64,000 bases of DNA from Paenilisteria newyorkensis. Lineage in GTDB: Bacteria; Bacillota; Bacilli; Lactobacillales; Listeriaceae. Within the stretch, counting starts at the first letter, position 1; every line of letters starts with the position of its first letter. The stretch is taken from the NCBI RefSeq assembly GCF_000766145.1, contig NZ_JNFB01000015.1:1-64000 (forward strand). Reading direction: 5' to 3'. This document shows, one piece after another, positions 18,025 to 26,690 of this stretch. Below the pieces are notes generated by a model that was not told the DNA's origin, did not search any database, and was given only the letters and a program-made list of their open reading frames with translations. The position numbers and the translations under genes are program-made.

Positions 18025-18845
18025 GTGAGAGAATGATGGGAAGAACGATTGGTAGATATGTGTTGCTCTCGATTTTTATGGTCATTTCGATTTTTCCGTT
18101 TTATTGGATGTTGATTGGGGCGACTAACCATTCGAGTAAGATGTTTTCGAAGCCGATTACGCTTTTGCCGGGTAAGGAATTTATTACGAACTTGGTGAAT
18201 TTGAACGATAATATCGGGATTTATCGGGTGTTGTTTAACTCGCTGCTCGTGTCGGGGGCTTATGTGCTTTTGGCGCTCGCGATTAGTACAGCAGCGGCTT
18301 ACGTGCTCGCAAAATTTCGATTCCGTGGCGCGAATTTGATTTTCTTATTGTTTATGCTTTCGATGATGATTCCGTCGCAGGCAACAGTGATTCCGCTGTT
18401 TAAATTGATGTCGAATTTTGAGTTGTTGAACACGTATTTTGCGTTGATTGTGCCGCAACTTTGCTACCCGTTCGCGATCTTTTTAATGCGGCAAAATTTC
18501 ATGGCGTTTCCGAGTGAATTGTTGGAGTCGGCGCGATTGGACGGGGCGGGGGAATATCGGATTTTCTTCCAAATTGTGTTGCCGTCGATGAAGCCAGCGC
18601 TTGCCGCGACGTCGATTTTCTTGTTTATGACGCAGTGGAATAACTTTATGTGGCCGCTCGTTGTGACGACTTCGAGTGAGATGTACACGTTCCCAGTTGC
18701 GCTTTCGAGCTTGATGGGCGTGTCGTTTACGGATTATGGACAAGTGATGACGGGGATTACATTTGCGACGATTCCGATCATTATTTTCTTCTTGATGTTG
18801 CAAAAACACTTTATTTCAGGAATGTTGGGCAGTGCGCTCAAGTAA
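18021..18845 (+). CDS. ABC sugar permease, MalG-type
   Basis: A 274-residue partner permease with about six transmembrane segments. The EAA loop is ESARLDGAGEYRIFFQIVLP. It pairs with the preceding MalF-type permease to make the translocation pore. Coding sequence is strongly G-rich, like the glycosidase genes that follow. Confidence 0.92.
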   Translation: MSERMMGRTIGRYVLLSIFMVISIFPFYWMLIGATNHSSKMFSKPITLLPGKEFITNLVNLNDNIGIYRVLFNSLLVSGAYVLLALAISTAAAYVLAKFRFRGANLIFLLFMLSMMIPSQATVIPLFKLMSNFELLNTYFALIVPQLCYPFAIFLMRQNFMAFPSELLESARLDGAGEYRIFFQIVLPSMKPALAATSIFLFMTQWNNFMWPLVVTTSSEMYTFPVALSSLMGVSFTDYGQVMTGITFATIPIIIFFLMLQKHFISGMLGSALK

Positions 18846-18863
18846 TTTTAGGAGGTTATGGGA

Positions 18864-20852
18864 ATGTTGCGTGAACAGCAGAATTTTTATTATGGTGGGG
18901 ATTACAATCCGGAGCAGTGGGATGAGTCGGTTTGGCTTGAGGATATGCGTTTGATGAAGAAGGCGGGCGTGAATTATGTCAGCGTGAATATTTTTAGTTG
19001 GGCGAAGTTGCAGCCGAATGAGGAGACGTATGATTTTACGACGCTGGACAAGATTATGAATATGCTTGCGGAAAATGGCATCGGGGCGGATTTGGCGACG
19101 GGGACTGCGGCGCCGCCTGCTTGGATTGCACGGAAATATCCGGAGTCGTTGCCGGTGGATGTTGCCGGGACGCGTTTGTTGCCGGGATCGAGACAGCATT
19201 ACTGCCCGAATAGCGTGGATTATGCGCGTTTGGCGGGGGCGTTGACGCGAAAAGTGGCGGAGCGGTATCATGACCATCCGGCGCTTGTGATGTGGCATAT
19301 AAATAATGAGTATGGTTGCCATATTGGCGAGTGTTATTGCGAGAAATGCCAAGCTGATTTTCAGGGCTGGTTGAAGGAGAAGTATGGCACGACCGAGCAG
19401 TTGAACGTGAGTTGGTCGACGGATTTTTGGAGTCAGCGGTACTATGAATGGGAGGAAATTTTCTTGCCTGGGAAGACGCCGACGTACGCGAATCCGAATC
19501 AGCAGGTGGACTTTAAGCGTTTTATGAGTGATTCGTTGCTGAATTTGTATAAAATGGAGCGGGATATTTTGCGGGAGTTTTCGACGGATATTCCGATTAT
19601 GACGAATTTGATGGGGCTGCATAAGCCGATTGATGGCTTTAAATGGGCGCCGGAGATGGATTTGGTGTCTTGGGATGCGTATCCGGATCCGCATGATGTG
19701 ATTCCGTACGCGCAGTTTATGGCGCATGATTTGACGCGGAGTTTGAAGAAAAAGCCGTTTTTATTGATGGAGCAGGCGGCGAGTGCGGTGAATTGGCGGA
19801 GTCAGAATGGGGTGAAGACGCCGGGCGTGATGCGGTTGTGGAGTTATGAGTCGATTGCGCATGGTGCGGATGGGATCATGTTTTTCCAATGGCGGGCGTC
19901 GCAAGGTGGCGCGGAGAAGTTTCATAGTGGAATGGTGCCGCATTCTGGTGACGAGGACAGCCGGAATTTTAGAGAGGTTGCAGAGCTTGGACAGGAGTTG
20001 CGGGGACTTGACGAGCTCGTGGGTTCGGAGTTTGATGCGCAAGTCGCGATTGTGTTTGATTGGGAAAATTGGTGGGCGCTGGAGCTGGACTCGAAACCGT
20101 CTGATTTGGTGATGTATATGCGCCAGTTGTTGACTTACTATAAAGTGCTGCATCGCTTGAATGTGCGTGTTGATTTCGTGCATCCGAGTGAGGATTTGAC
20201 GGGGTATAAAGTGGTGTTTGCGCCGGCGAGTTATCAGGCTTCGCAGGATTTTGCGGCAAAAGTGACGGAATACGTGAAGGCGGGCGGTCATTTTGTGGCG
20301 AACTTCTTTAGTGGTATCGTGGACGAGAATGAGCGTGTGTATTTGGGCGGTTATCCGGGCGCGTATCGCGATGTGCTGGGGATTTATGTGGAGGAATTTG
20401 CACCACTAAAACGTGGAGTGAAACACGGTATTCAGACGCAGTATGGTGATTTTGATATTGTGGTTTGGGAGGAAGTGATTCATTTGCGTGGCGCGGATGC
20501 GATTGCATCGTTTAAGGACGGGTATATGAAGGATATGCCGGCCGTGACAGTGAACAAGTTTGGCGCGGGGACGGCGTATTATATCGGGACGCAGCCGGAT
20601 GCAGGGTACTTGGAGCGGTTGTTGCGAGATTGTTTGGAGACTGCGGACATTGCGCCTGCTTTTACTGTGCCGGATGGTGTGGAAGTGACGGTGCGCCGCA
20701 AAGGGGACGTGACGTATTACTTCTTTTTGAATCATACAGACGAGACGCGAGTTTTCCCGATTGGTGGGACTTTTGCGGAATTGGTTGGCGGGGAGACGAT
20801 CGCGGACTTTATGATGTTGCCTGCGCGTGATGTGAAAATTTTAAAAGGATAA
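18864..20852 (+). CDS. Beta-galactosidase, glycoside hydrolase family 42
   Basis: Retaining beta-galactosidase, 662 residues, no signal peptide, so it works in the cytosol on imported galactosides. YYGGDYNPEQW at the N terminus is the GH42 signature. The acid/base Glu is in HINNEYGCH (about 149), and the nucleophile Glu in LLMEQAASAVNW (about 303). A Cys cluster (CHIGECYCEKC) is the family zinc site. AGGAGG at 18850-18855 is 8 nt from ATG 18864 but only 2 nt from the in-frame ATG 18858, so 18864 is chosen. The three-domain length is normal for the family. Confidence 0.95.
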   Translation: MLREQQNFYYGGDYNPEQWDESVWLEDMRLMKKAGVNYVSVNIFSWAKLQPNEETYDFTTLDKIMNMLAENGIGADLATGTAAPPAWIARKYPESLPVDVAGTRLLPGSRQHYCPNSVDYARLAGALTRKVAERYHDHPALVMWHINNEYGCHIGECYCEKCQADFQGWLKEKYGTTEQLNVSWSTDFWSQRYYEWEEIFLPGKTPTYANPNQQVDFKRFMSDSLLNLYKMERDILREFSTDIPIMTNLMGLHKPIDGFKWAPEMDLVSWDAYPDPHDVIPYAQFMAHDLTRSLKKKPFLLMEQAASAVNWRSQNGVKTPGVMRLWSYESIAHGADGIMFFQWRASQGGAEKFHSGMVPHSGDEDSRNFREVAELGQELRGLDELVGSEFDAQVAIVFDWENWWALELDSKPSDLVMYMRQLLTYYKVLHRLNVRVDFVHPSEDLTGYKVVFAPASYQASQDFAAKVTEYVKAGGHFVANFFSGIVDENERVYLGGYPGAYRDVLGIYVEEFAPLKRGVKHGIQTQYGDFDIVVWEEVIHLRGADAIASFKDGYMKDMPAVTVNKFGAGTAYYIGTQPDAGYLERLLRDCLETADIAPAFTVPDGVEVTVRRKGDVTYYFFLNHTDETRVFPIGGTFAELVGGETIADFMMLPARDVKILKG

Positions 20853-20867
20853 TGGAGGTGCGCGCAA

Positions 20868-23057
20868 ATGGGAATTTTTTACGATGAGGCGCAGCGGGTG
20901 TTTCATTTACGCGGAAAAGATGTGAGCTATGTGCTCGGCGTGGTGCGTGAGGGGTATTTGGCGCATTTGTATTATGGGAAAGGGATTCGTGAATTCGCGG
21001 GTTCCAATGGTTTGACGTTCATTAAGCGGGATTTTTCGCCGAGCGTGGGCATTGGGGACGAGACGTTTTCGCTGGATTCGTTGCCGCAGGAGTACCCGCA
21101 GTATGGCAATACGGATTTTCGGAAACCGGCGTATCAGGTGAAGGGTGCGGACGGGACGACGATTTCGGATTTACGCTATGATTCTCACCGCATTTTTGCT
21201 GGAAAAGTGGGGCTGGACGGGTTGCCGGCGACGTATGTGGAGCGCGATGGTGACGCGGATACGCTTGAAATTACGATGGTGGATGCGGTTCTCGGATTGC
21301 GCGTTATTTTGCAATATACGGTTTTTGAGGCGGAAAATGTGATAACGAGATCTGCGCGATTCGTAAATGAGGGACAGGAAGCTTTGCAAATTATGAAGGC
21401 GGCTAGCGCGAGTGTGGATTTCAAGGATAGTGATTATGATTTGCTGACGTTGCCGGGTGCTTGGGGAAATGAGCGACAAGTGGAGCGTGCGCCGTTGCGC
21501 CACGGGATGCAGAGTGTGGATAGTGTGCGCGGTGGAAGTAGCCATCAGCAGAATCCGTTTGTGGCGTTGCTCGGGAAACATGCGACGGAGGACGCGGGCG
21601 AGGTTTACGGTTTTAACTTGGTGTACAGCGGGAATTTCGAAGCATCTGTCGAGGTGGATCAGTTTGCGACGACGCGGGTTATTATGGGACTCCATTCGTT
21701 TAATTTCGATTGGAAACTGGAATCAGGCGCGGAATTCCAAACGCCAGAAGTGGTGATGGTATACTCGGACACCGGGCTTGGCGGCATGTCGCGCCAGTAT
21801 CACCGTTTTTACCAGAAGCATTTAGTACGAGGCGTTTACCGCGACCAGACACGCCCTATTTTAGTAAACAATTGGGAAGCTACGTATTTTAATTTTACCG
21901 AAGAAAAGATTTTAGACATCGCAAAAGTCGGCGAGAAGCTCGGAATGGAACTGCTCGTGCTAGATGACGGCTGGTTTGGCAAACGAAATTCCGACAAATC
22001 CTCACTTGGAGATTGGTTCGTAAACGCTGAAAAACTACCAAACGGCCTGAAAAATCTCGCGGAAAACGTGAACAATCTTGGAATGAAATTCGGATTATGG
22101 TTCGAGCCAGAGATGGTCTCGGTAGACAGTGATCTTTACAGAGAGCATCCAGAGTGGTGTATCCATGTGCCAAACCGAGCGAAATCGGAGAGCCGCAATC
22201 AGTTAGTTCTCGATTTTTCACGCGAGGATGTTCGCGCAGAAATTACACGCCGGATGGTCGCGATTTTGGAAGAAGTTCCGGTCAGCTATGTGAAGTGGGA
22301 CATGAATCGGCATTTGACCGAAGTTGGTTCCGCGCATTTTCCGAGCGATCGGCAACAGGAGATCGCGCACCGTCACATTCTGGGCGTTTACAGCGTTATG
22401 GATGTGATCACAACGCGATTTCCCGATATTTTATTCGAAAGCTGCTCTGGCGGCGGCGGGCGTTTCGATCCTGGCATGCTCTACTACATGCCGCAAACGT
22501 GGACGAGTGACAATACCGACGCCGTTTCCCGCCTGAAAATTCAATACGGCACGAGTCTCGTTTATCCAATCGTCACGATGGGTTCCCATGTTTCTAGCGC
22601 TCCGAATCATCAAGTCGGCCGTTTCACATCGCTAGAAATGCGCGGAAACGTTGCAATGTCAGGAAACCTAGGTTACGAACTCGATTTAACAACACTAACC
22701 GATGCCGAACAAAAAATAGTAAAGCAACAAATCACGACATACAAAGAAATTCGACAACTCATCCAATTCGGCGATTTTTACCGCTTAAAAAGTCCTTTTG
22801 AAGGAAATGAAACCGCGTGGATGTTCGTCGATGAGGCTAAGACAGAATGCTATGTATTTTACTTCCAAGTCTTGGCGACACCAGCGAGACCATTGCAATT
22901 CGTGAAATTAGCAGGTCTAAATGTAGCAGCGCAATACCAACTACGCGGAACAGAACAAATTTTTGGCGGCGATGAACTGATGTATGCGGGAATCAAAGTC
23001 CCAACAGCACTCATCGGGGACTTCCAAACAGTAAGCTGGCACTTCCAACTAAAATAA
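20868..23057 (+). CDS. Alpha-galactosidase, glycoside hydrolase family 36
   Basis: Retaining alpha-galactosidase, 729 residues, cytosolic. The N-terminal beta-sandwich precedes the barrel with LLVLDDGWFGKRN, nucleophile Asp in VKWDMNR (residue 478) and acid/base Asp in TSDNTDA (548), the same positions known for Geobacillus AgaA/AgaB-type enzymes. SCSGGGGRFDPGMLYY is the family signature. It would cut raffinose-type or galactomannan-derived sugars. AATGGAGGTG is the ribosome site. Odd: codon choice changes sharply near 21.75 kb, from G/T-rich to A/C-rich, within an uninterrupted frame. Confidence 0.95.
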   Translation: MGIFYDEAQRVFHLRGKDVSYVLGVVREGYLAHLYYGKGIREFAGSNGLTFIKRDFSPSVGIGDETFSLDSLPQEYPQYGNTDFRKPAYQVKGADGTTISDLRYDSHRIFAGKVGLDGLPATYVERDGDADTLEITMVDAVLGLRVILQYTVFEAENVITRSARFVNEGQEALQIMKAASASVDFKDSDYDLLTLPGAWGNERQVERAPLRHGMQSVDSVRGGSSHQQNPFVALLGKHATEDAGEVYGFNLVYSGNFEASVEVDQFATTRVIMGLHSFNFDWKLESGAEFQTPEVVMVYSDTGLGGMSRQYHRFYQKHLVRGVYRDQTRPILVNNWEATYFNFTEEKILDIAKVGEKLGMELLVLDDGWFGKRNSDKSSLGDWFVNAEKLPNGLKNLAENVNNLGMKFGLWFEPEMVSVDSDLYREHPEWCIHVPNRAKSESRNQLVLDFSREDVRAEITRRMVAILEEVPVSYVKWDMNRHLTEVGSAHFPSDRQQEIAHRHILGVYSVMDVITTRFPDILFESCSGGGGRFDPGMLYYMPQTWTSDNTDAVSRLKIQYGTSLVYPIVTMGSHVSSAPNHQVGRFTSLEMRGNVAMSGNLGYELDLTTLTDAEQKIVKQQITTYKEIRQLIQFGDFYRLKSPFEGNETAWMFVDEAKTECYVFYFQVLATPARPLQFVKLAGLNVAAQYQLRGTEQIFGGDELMYAGIKVPTALIGDFQTVSWHFQLK

Positions 23058-23133
23058 GCATTATTTCCCCAAATGCGAGCCCACCTATGGTAAAATAAAT
23101 GTGTAACAGATTACAAAAAAGGAGGGGCTTAAA

Positions 23134-23490
23134 ATGGGATTTTCAGAAGCATTCAAAGCATTTTGGGGAAATTACATTAATTTTAGCGGGAGAGCAAGCC
23201 GTTCAGAGTATTGGTTTGCACAATTGGCACTTTGGATTATTTTCTTCGTACTAGGAATCTTTAGTTATGTTAGTGAATTTATTTATTATTTAGATGGGCT
23301 TTTCGCGTTGATTGTTATCCTTCCAATGCTAAGTCTAGCGATTCGTCGCCTGCATGACACAAACAAACGCGGTTGGTTCATCCTACTGGGACTTATCCCG
23401 CTAGTTGGTTGGATTATCATGCTTATCTTCTACTGCACAGCGGGAGACAGAGGTTCGAACCGTTTTGGCGAAGACCCACTAGCAAAATAA
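23134..23490 (+). CDS. DUF805 family membrane protein
   Basis: A 118-residue membrane protein with three or four helices. FSGRASRSEYWF at the N terminus, LSLAIRRLHDTNKRGWF in the middle and the C-terminal GDRGSNRFGEDP are the DUF805 hallmarks (YhaH-type). Function unknown. AAAGGAGGGG precedes the start; GGTAAAATAAA at about 23090 could be a weak -10. It is followed by a shared terminator with the convergent MerR gene. Confidence 0.93.
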   Translation: MGFSEAFKAFWGNYINFSGRASRSEYWFAQLALWIIFFVLGIFSYVSEFIYYLDGLFALIVILPMLSLAIRRLHDTNKRGWFILLGLIPLVGWIIMLIFYCTAGDRGSNRFGEDPLAK

Positions 23491-23493
23491 TAC

Positions 23494-23541
23494 AAAAAAA
23501 GTTTGGAATTCTGCGTCAAAAACAGAATCTCAAACTTTTTT
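23494..23541. terminator. Bidirectional terminator
   Basis: AAAAAAGTTTG..ATTCTG pairs with CAGAAT..CAAACTTTTTT (12 or more pairs with a two-base internal mismatch), between the convergent DUF805 and MerR genes. Confidence 0.85.
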
Positions 23542-23906
23542 TATTTCACCGAAGTCGCAATCAATTTTTCGTAATTCTCAATCTTATATTGCAGTTCACT
23601 TTCTACACTCGCCAAATTTTGCAACTGCTCTCGAATAAAGGCTTGGTGGTTCCGCAAAAGCTCAACTCGTTGTGGTGCCGTGTGTTCGCCTGCTAAAAAT
23701 AGCTCTGTATACTCTCTGATCTGAGCAACTGGCATTTGCGTAGCTTTTAGCCGAATCACGAATCTTAGCCAAGCGATATGCTGCTCGTCAAATTCCCGCT
23801 CACCATTCGCATTTCTATGGGGCATGATGATTTTCTCTTTTTCATAATATCGCAATGTATACGTGCTCAAACCGACCAATTTTGCCGTTTCTCCAATAGA
23901 ATACAT
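23541..23906 (-). CDS. MerR family regulator
   Basis: A 121-residue MerR-type regulator. The winged helix is MYSIGETAKLVGLSTYTLRY (1-20) then YEKEKIIMP, and a long coiled coil fills the second half (IREQLQNLASVESELQYKIENYEKL). No Cys cluster for metal binding is present, so it belongs to the small-molecule or aldehyde-type group (AdhR/NmlR-like; inference). The gene diverges from an SDR gene whose promoter has the 19-bp spacer these regulators act on. AGGAGG is its ribosome site. Confidence 0.92.
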   Translation of the reverse strand: MYSIGETAKLVGLSTYTLRYYEKEKIIMPHRNANGEREFDEQHIAWLRFVIRLKATQMPVAQIREYTELFLAGEHTAPQRVELLRNHQAFIREQLQNLASVESELQYKIENYEKLIATSVK

Positions 23907-23924
23907 CGAAATCCTCCTAAATAC

Positions 23925-23955
23925 TTGACTTAGAGTTTACTGTAAGGTCTATACT
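23925..23955 (+). promoter_or_regulatory. MerR-type promoter with 19-bp spacer driving the SDR gene
   Basis: TTGACT (23925-23930), a 19-bp spacer, and TATACT (23950-23955). The spacer region holds the imperfect dyad CTTAGAGT / ACTGTAAG. Over-long spacers with a central dyad are the classic MerR-activated design, here beside a merR-type gene. Confidence 0.8.
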
Positions 23956-24002
23956 TGCGACTATACCATAAATATCCGGCGAAAGCCACTGGAGGAATGA
24001 AG

Positions 24003-24770
24003 ATGAAATATACAGTCATTACGGGAGCAAGTTCAGGAATTGGGTACGAAACGGCGCTAGCCTTTGCCGCGAGAGGTAAAAACCTAGTCATCGTTGCTCG
24101 CCGCGAAACAGAACTGGCGCAACTAAAAGCAGAAATTGCGAAAACCCAAGCAGATGTGGATGTACAGATCAAAATAGCCGATTTGACAGTAGCAGAAAAT
24201 GTTTACGGCTTGTATGAAGATTTAAAAGATTTAGAGCTGGAAACGTGGATAAATAATGCCGGATTCGGTAATTTTGATACAGTAGGCGAACAGAAATTAT
24301 CCAAAATTGAATCGATGCTACATTTAAATATCGAAGCCTTGACGATTCTTTCGTCGCTTTTCGTCCGAGATTACGCTGATGTAGCCGGCACGCAGCTGAT
24401 CAATATATCCTCAGGTGGCGGTTACAGAATCGTTCCCAACGCCGTCACATACTGCGCGACCAAATTTTACGTTAGCGCCTTTACGGAAGGTTTGTCACAC
24501 GAACTAAAAGCCAACAACGCAAAAATGCAAGCCAAAGTGCTAGCCCCAGCAGCAACAGAAACCGAATTTGCCAAACGCGCGCGTGACGAAGAAACCTTTG
24601 AGTATAAAGGCGCGGTGGCGAAATACCATACAAGCAAAGAGATGGCAGGCTTTCTACTAGACCTCTACGACAGCGAAAAAGTACTTGGTATCGTGGAAAC
24701 AGATAATTATACGTTCCAACTGAAAGATCCGCAATTCAATTATGCAACCAGAGCCAAAACTTCTAAATAA
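24003..24770 (+). CDS. Short-chain dehydrogenase/reductase (SDR)
   Basis: A 255-residue classical SDR. The cofactor motif is TGASSGIGYETA near the N terminus. An NNAGF motif follows at about 90, then a Ser (NISSGGGY) and the YCATK motif with catalytic Tyr and Lys. Substrate unknown. An in-frame extension to 23955 would start inside the promoter; GGAGG at 23991-23995 fits ATG 24003 (7 nt). It is probably switched on by the divergent MerR regulator. Confidence 0.93.
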   Translation: MKYTVITGASSGIGYETALAFAARGKNLVIVARRETELAQLKAEIAKTQADVDVQIKIADLTVAENVYGLYEDLKDLELETWINNAGFGNFDTVGEQKLSKIESMLHLNIEALTILSSLFVRDYADVAGTQLINISSGGGYRIVPNAVTYCATKFYVSAFTEGLSHELKANNAKMQAKVLAPAATETEFAKRARDEETFEYKGAVAKYHTSKEMAGFLLDLYDSEKVLGIVETDNYTFQLKDPQFNYATRAKTSK

Positions 24771-24773
24771 TCG

Positions 24774-24807
24774 AAAAAAAACAGGTCGTTCCTAGCGATC
24801 TGTTTTT
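24774..24807 (+). terminator. Terminator of the SDR gene
   Basis: ACAGGTCG (24781-24788) pairs with CGATCTGT (24796-24803), one G-U pair, followed by TTTTT. Confidence 0.75.
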
Positions 24808-24857
24808 ATCTGTACATACGTGTTAGCATATAGATGCAGAGAAAAGGAGGTATGAGT

Positions 24858-25064
24858 ATGCCGATAACTCCTAAGAAAATGGCAAGGATATTGAAAAAGA
24901 ATGGGTTCAAGCACATCAGGACGCAAGGCTTGCACATGTTTTTCAAAAATCCAGTATCGAACAGGGCGACGACAGTACCATACCACAGCAAGACACTAGG
25001 AAAAGGGCTTAGAACAGGCAATTTTAAAACAGGCAGGATTAAAGTAGTAGATATCCAGCAATGA
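24858..25064 (+). CDS. hicA: Type II toxin HicA (mRNA interferase)
   Basis: A 68-residue protein opening MPITPKKMARILKKNGFKHI, with the catalytic-His region TQGLHMFFKNP and the end KTLGKGLRTGNFKTG, all matching the HicA double-stranded-RNA-binding-like fold. The residue before the His is Leu rather than the usual Ser or Asp. AAAGGAGG fits ATG 24858 (7 nt) better than the in-frame ATG at 24852. The antitoxin gene follows 12 bp later. Confidence 0.88.
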   Translation: MPITPKKMARILKKNGFKHIRTQGLHMFFKNPVSNRATTVPYHSKTLGKGLRTGNFKTGRIKVVDIQQ

Positions 25065-25076
25065 GAGGAGGAGTGT

Positions 25077-25487
25077 ATGATGGAATTTCCGAAAAAAGTA
25101 TATTATCCAGCGATTTATCATCCAGAAGAAGATGGCGGTTACTGGGTTTCGTTTCCTGATATTCCAGAAGTACTATCTGGGGGCGAGGATATTGCTACAG
25201 CAACAGAAATGGCGGAGGACGCATTAGGTATTTATTTGTATGATCTGGAGGAGAATGGGGAGTCTCTTCCAACTGTGTCAAACCCAGGATATGTTTCTGT
25301 AGATGAAGAAGGTGCATTTATCGCGTTAATTGATTTCGATTACTTGGCTTACAAAATAAAGAACGGCAACCAAGCGGTAAAAAAGACGCTTACAATCCCG
25401 TCTTGGCTAAATAGTTTAGCGGAAAGAGAGAATATCAATTTCTCACAAACACTGCAAGAAAGCTTGAAAGAGAAATTAAACGTATAG
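25077..25487 (+). CDS. hicB: Type II antitoxin HicB
   Basis: A 136-residue antitoxin. The partial RNase H-like domain has YPAIYHPEEDGGYWVSFPDI, then GGEDIATATEMAEDALG, the standard HicB signature. The C-terminal KKTLTIPSWLNSLAERENIN is a ribbon-helix-helix-like DNA-binding part. GAGGAGGAG precedes ATG 25077 (or ATG 25080). Toxin-first order is typical of HicAB. Confidence 0.92.
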   Translation: MMEFPKKVYYPAIYHPEEDGGYWVSFPDIPEVLSGGEDIATATEMAEDALGIYLYDLEENGESLPTVSNPGYVSVDEEGAFIALIDFDYLAYKIKNGNQAVKKTLTIPSWLNSLAERENINFSQTLQESLKEKLNV

Positions 25488-25490
25488 AAA

Positions 25491-25530
25491 AAACGCTAGT
25501 TCGCGAAAAGTGCTGAACTAGCGTTTCGTT
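25491..25530. terminator. Bidirectional terminator
   Basis: A perfect 12-bp stem, AAACGCTAGTTC (25491-25502) with GAACTAGCGTTT (25515-25526), between hicB and the convergent lipoprotein gene. Confidence 0.9.
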
Positions 25531-26394
25531 TTATTCGAATTTACATTTTGTAAGACCACGTGACTGTGCATCGGATAAAGTGACTTGTGTCTCACCGTTA
25601 GAATTATTGAGTCCACGGCAATTTTGGTCGAAGTGATAACGTTTGCCGGTAGCCGTGATATACACCATCTCACCTTGATTATCAGCTGGCTGTTGCTCCT
25701 CGGCTTGCTTTCGTTGTGCGGCTTCTCTTTGTTCAGCGGCTTCCCGCTCTTTTTGTTTGGCAGCTGCGATACGCGCTTTTTCCGTTGCAGCTTCTTGATC
25801 GGCAACGCGTTTTTCTTCCGCAATTCGAGCAGCCTCAACTCGCTGTGCTTCCGCAATGCGCGCTTGCTCTTGTTTCTCCGCTTCCACTCGTTTTGCCTCA
25901 GCGACTTGTTTTTCCTGCTCTATTTTCGCGACTTTTGCTTTGTATGTCGGGTTGGCCTGGTATGTAACATCTTTTGACTTGTTTTGGCCCTTCCACGTGG
26001 TCGTGAGTACTGCTGTTCCATCATTGTGCACCTCTGTCATCTCAAATGAGAAGTTCCCATCAGAATCCGAAGTTGCTGTTTGGTCGGACTGACCGCTTGC
26101 CACGAGCGTTAACTCCGCGTTAGGCGTCGTTTTCCCTGTAATGGTGACGGTTCCATTTTCATCAGATTTAAAAACGCTTTCAGATTTCAAGACAAGTTTC
26201 GGCGTTTTTTCTTTCTGCACCGTAGTTGGTTCATCTTCCTTTGTTAATTCGTCACTGGCAGCACCACAACCCGCTAGAATAATCCCAACCAGACTAATAG
26301 CTAAAAATAGTGACATCCCTTTTTTGAAGCTTTTCTTCTTAACAAAAAACGCTAGTAAGCCAATAAAAACACAAATCAAAGCTAATTCTATCAT
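25531..26394 (-). CDS. Coiled-coil lipoprotein with C-terminal YHxxxC-type domain
   Basis: A 287-residue protein with a hydrophobic N-terminal helix, a second hydrophobic stretch and lipobox-like IILAGC (Cys at about 43). A bacterial Ig-like domain (about 70-145: VFKSDENGTVTITGKT) is followed by an Ala/Glu/Arg/Lys-rich coiled coil (about 150-235). The C-terminal 45 residues (GKRYHFDQNCRGLNN, then LSDAQSRGLTKCKFE) match a small domain whose usual form is YHxxxCxxL..GxxPCxxC, here lacking the final Cys. The lipobox lies unusually far in, after a first membrane segment, so a start at Met 27 (MSLFLAISLVG) is possible. GGGAGGGAG precedes the given start. Function unknown. Confidence 0.8.
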   Translation of the reverse strand: MIELALICVFIGLLAFFVKKKSFKKGMSLFLAISLVGIILAGCGAASDELTKEDEPTTVQKEKTPKLVLKSESVFKSDENGTVTITGKTTPNAELTLVASGQSDQTATSDSDGNFSFEMTEVHNDGTAVLTTTWKGQNKSKDVTYQANPTYKAKVAKIEQEKQVAEAKRVEAEKQEQARIAEAQRVEAARIAEEKRVADQEAATEKARIAAAKQKEREAAEQREAAQRKQAEEQQPADNQGEMVYITATGKRYHFDQNCRGLNNSNGETQVTLSDAQSRGLTKCKFE

Positions 26395-26672
26395 TTTTAT
26401 CTCCCTCCCTATATATGTAAGTATACAACATCACAAAATAAAAGCAATATCTGGAAGTATAATAAAACTAAAAAATTATTGGTTGCATTTCCATGGAGTA
26501 TGGTATAATATCCTACAGTAATACAACGCTTCTATACAGTATCAATCCTAAAATAATATACTATATCAGAAGTGGTAATAGCGTATCGAGAAATAATACA
26601 CTATCTCTTCTATCGCTTGTTATCGCGCCTTTTTTACTGTTACATAGCTGTTTACTTAATGATACACTAAAC
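26395..26672. other. Upstream region of the mpt operon, probable activator-binding sites
   Basis: AT-rich, with repeated TAATACA words (about 26519 and 26594, 75 bp apart) and TATACAGTAT / TATACTATAT stretches. In Listeria a LevR-type activator (ManR) binds upstream of the sigma-54 promoter of mptACD, so these repeats are candidates for its enhancer sites (inference). An open frame at 26493-26723 overlaps the promoter and is not a convincing gene. Confidence 0.45.
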
Positions 26673-26690
26673 TTGGCACGGAAATTGCTT
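26673..26690 (+). promoter_or_regulatory. Sigma-54 (RpoN) promoter of mptACD
   Basis: TTGGCACGGAAATTGCTT has GG at 26675-26676 and GC at 26687-26688 with 10 bases between, a full match to the -24/-12 consensus TGGCAC-N5-TTGC. The mpt operon of L. monocytogenes is known to need RpoN and ManR. The transcript would carry a leader of about 270 nt with small hairpins (CAGAG..CTCTG near 26850). Confidence 0.9.

Noticed and set aside
18816-19727. 303-codon minus-strand frame within the beta-galactosidase gene
   Set aside because: Arg/His-rich shadow of a G-rich gene; catalytic GH42 residues on the plus strand settle the case.
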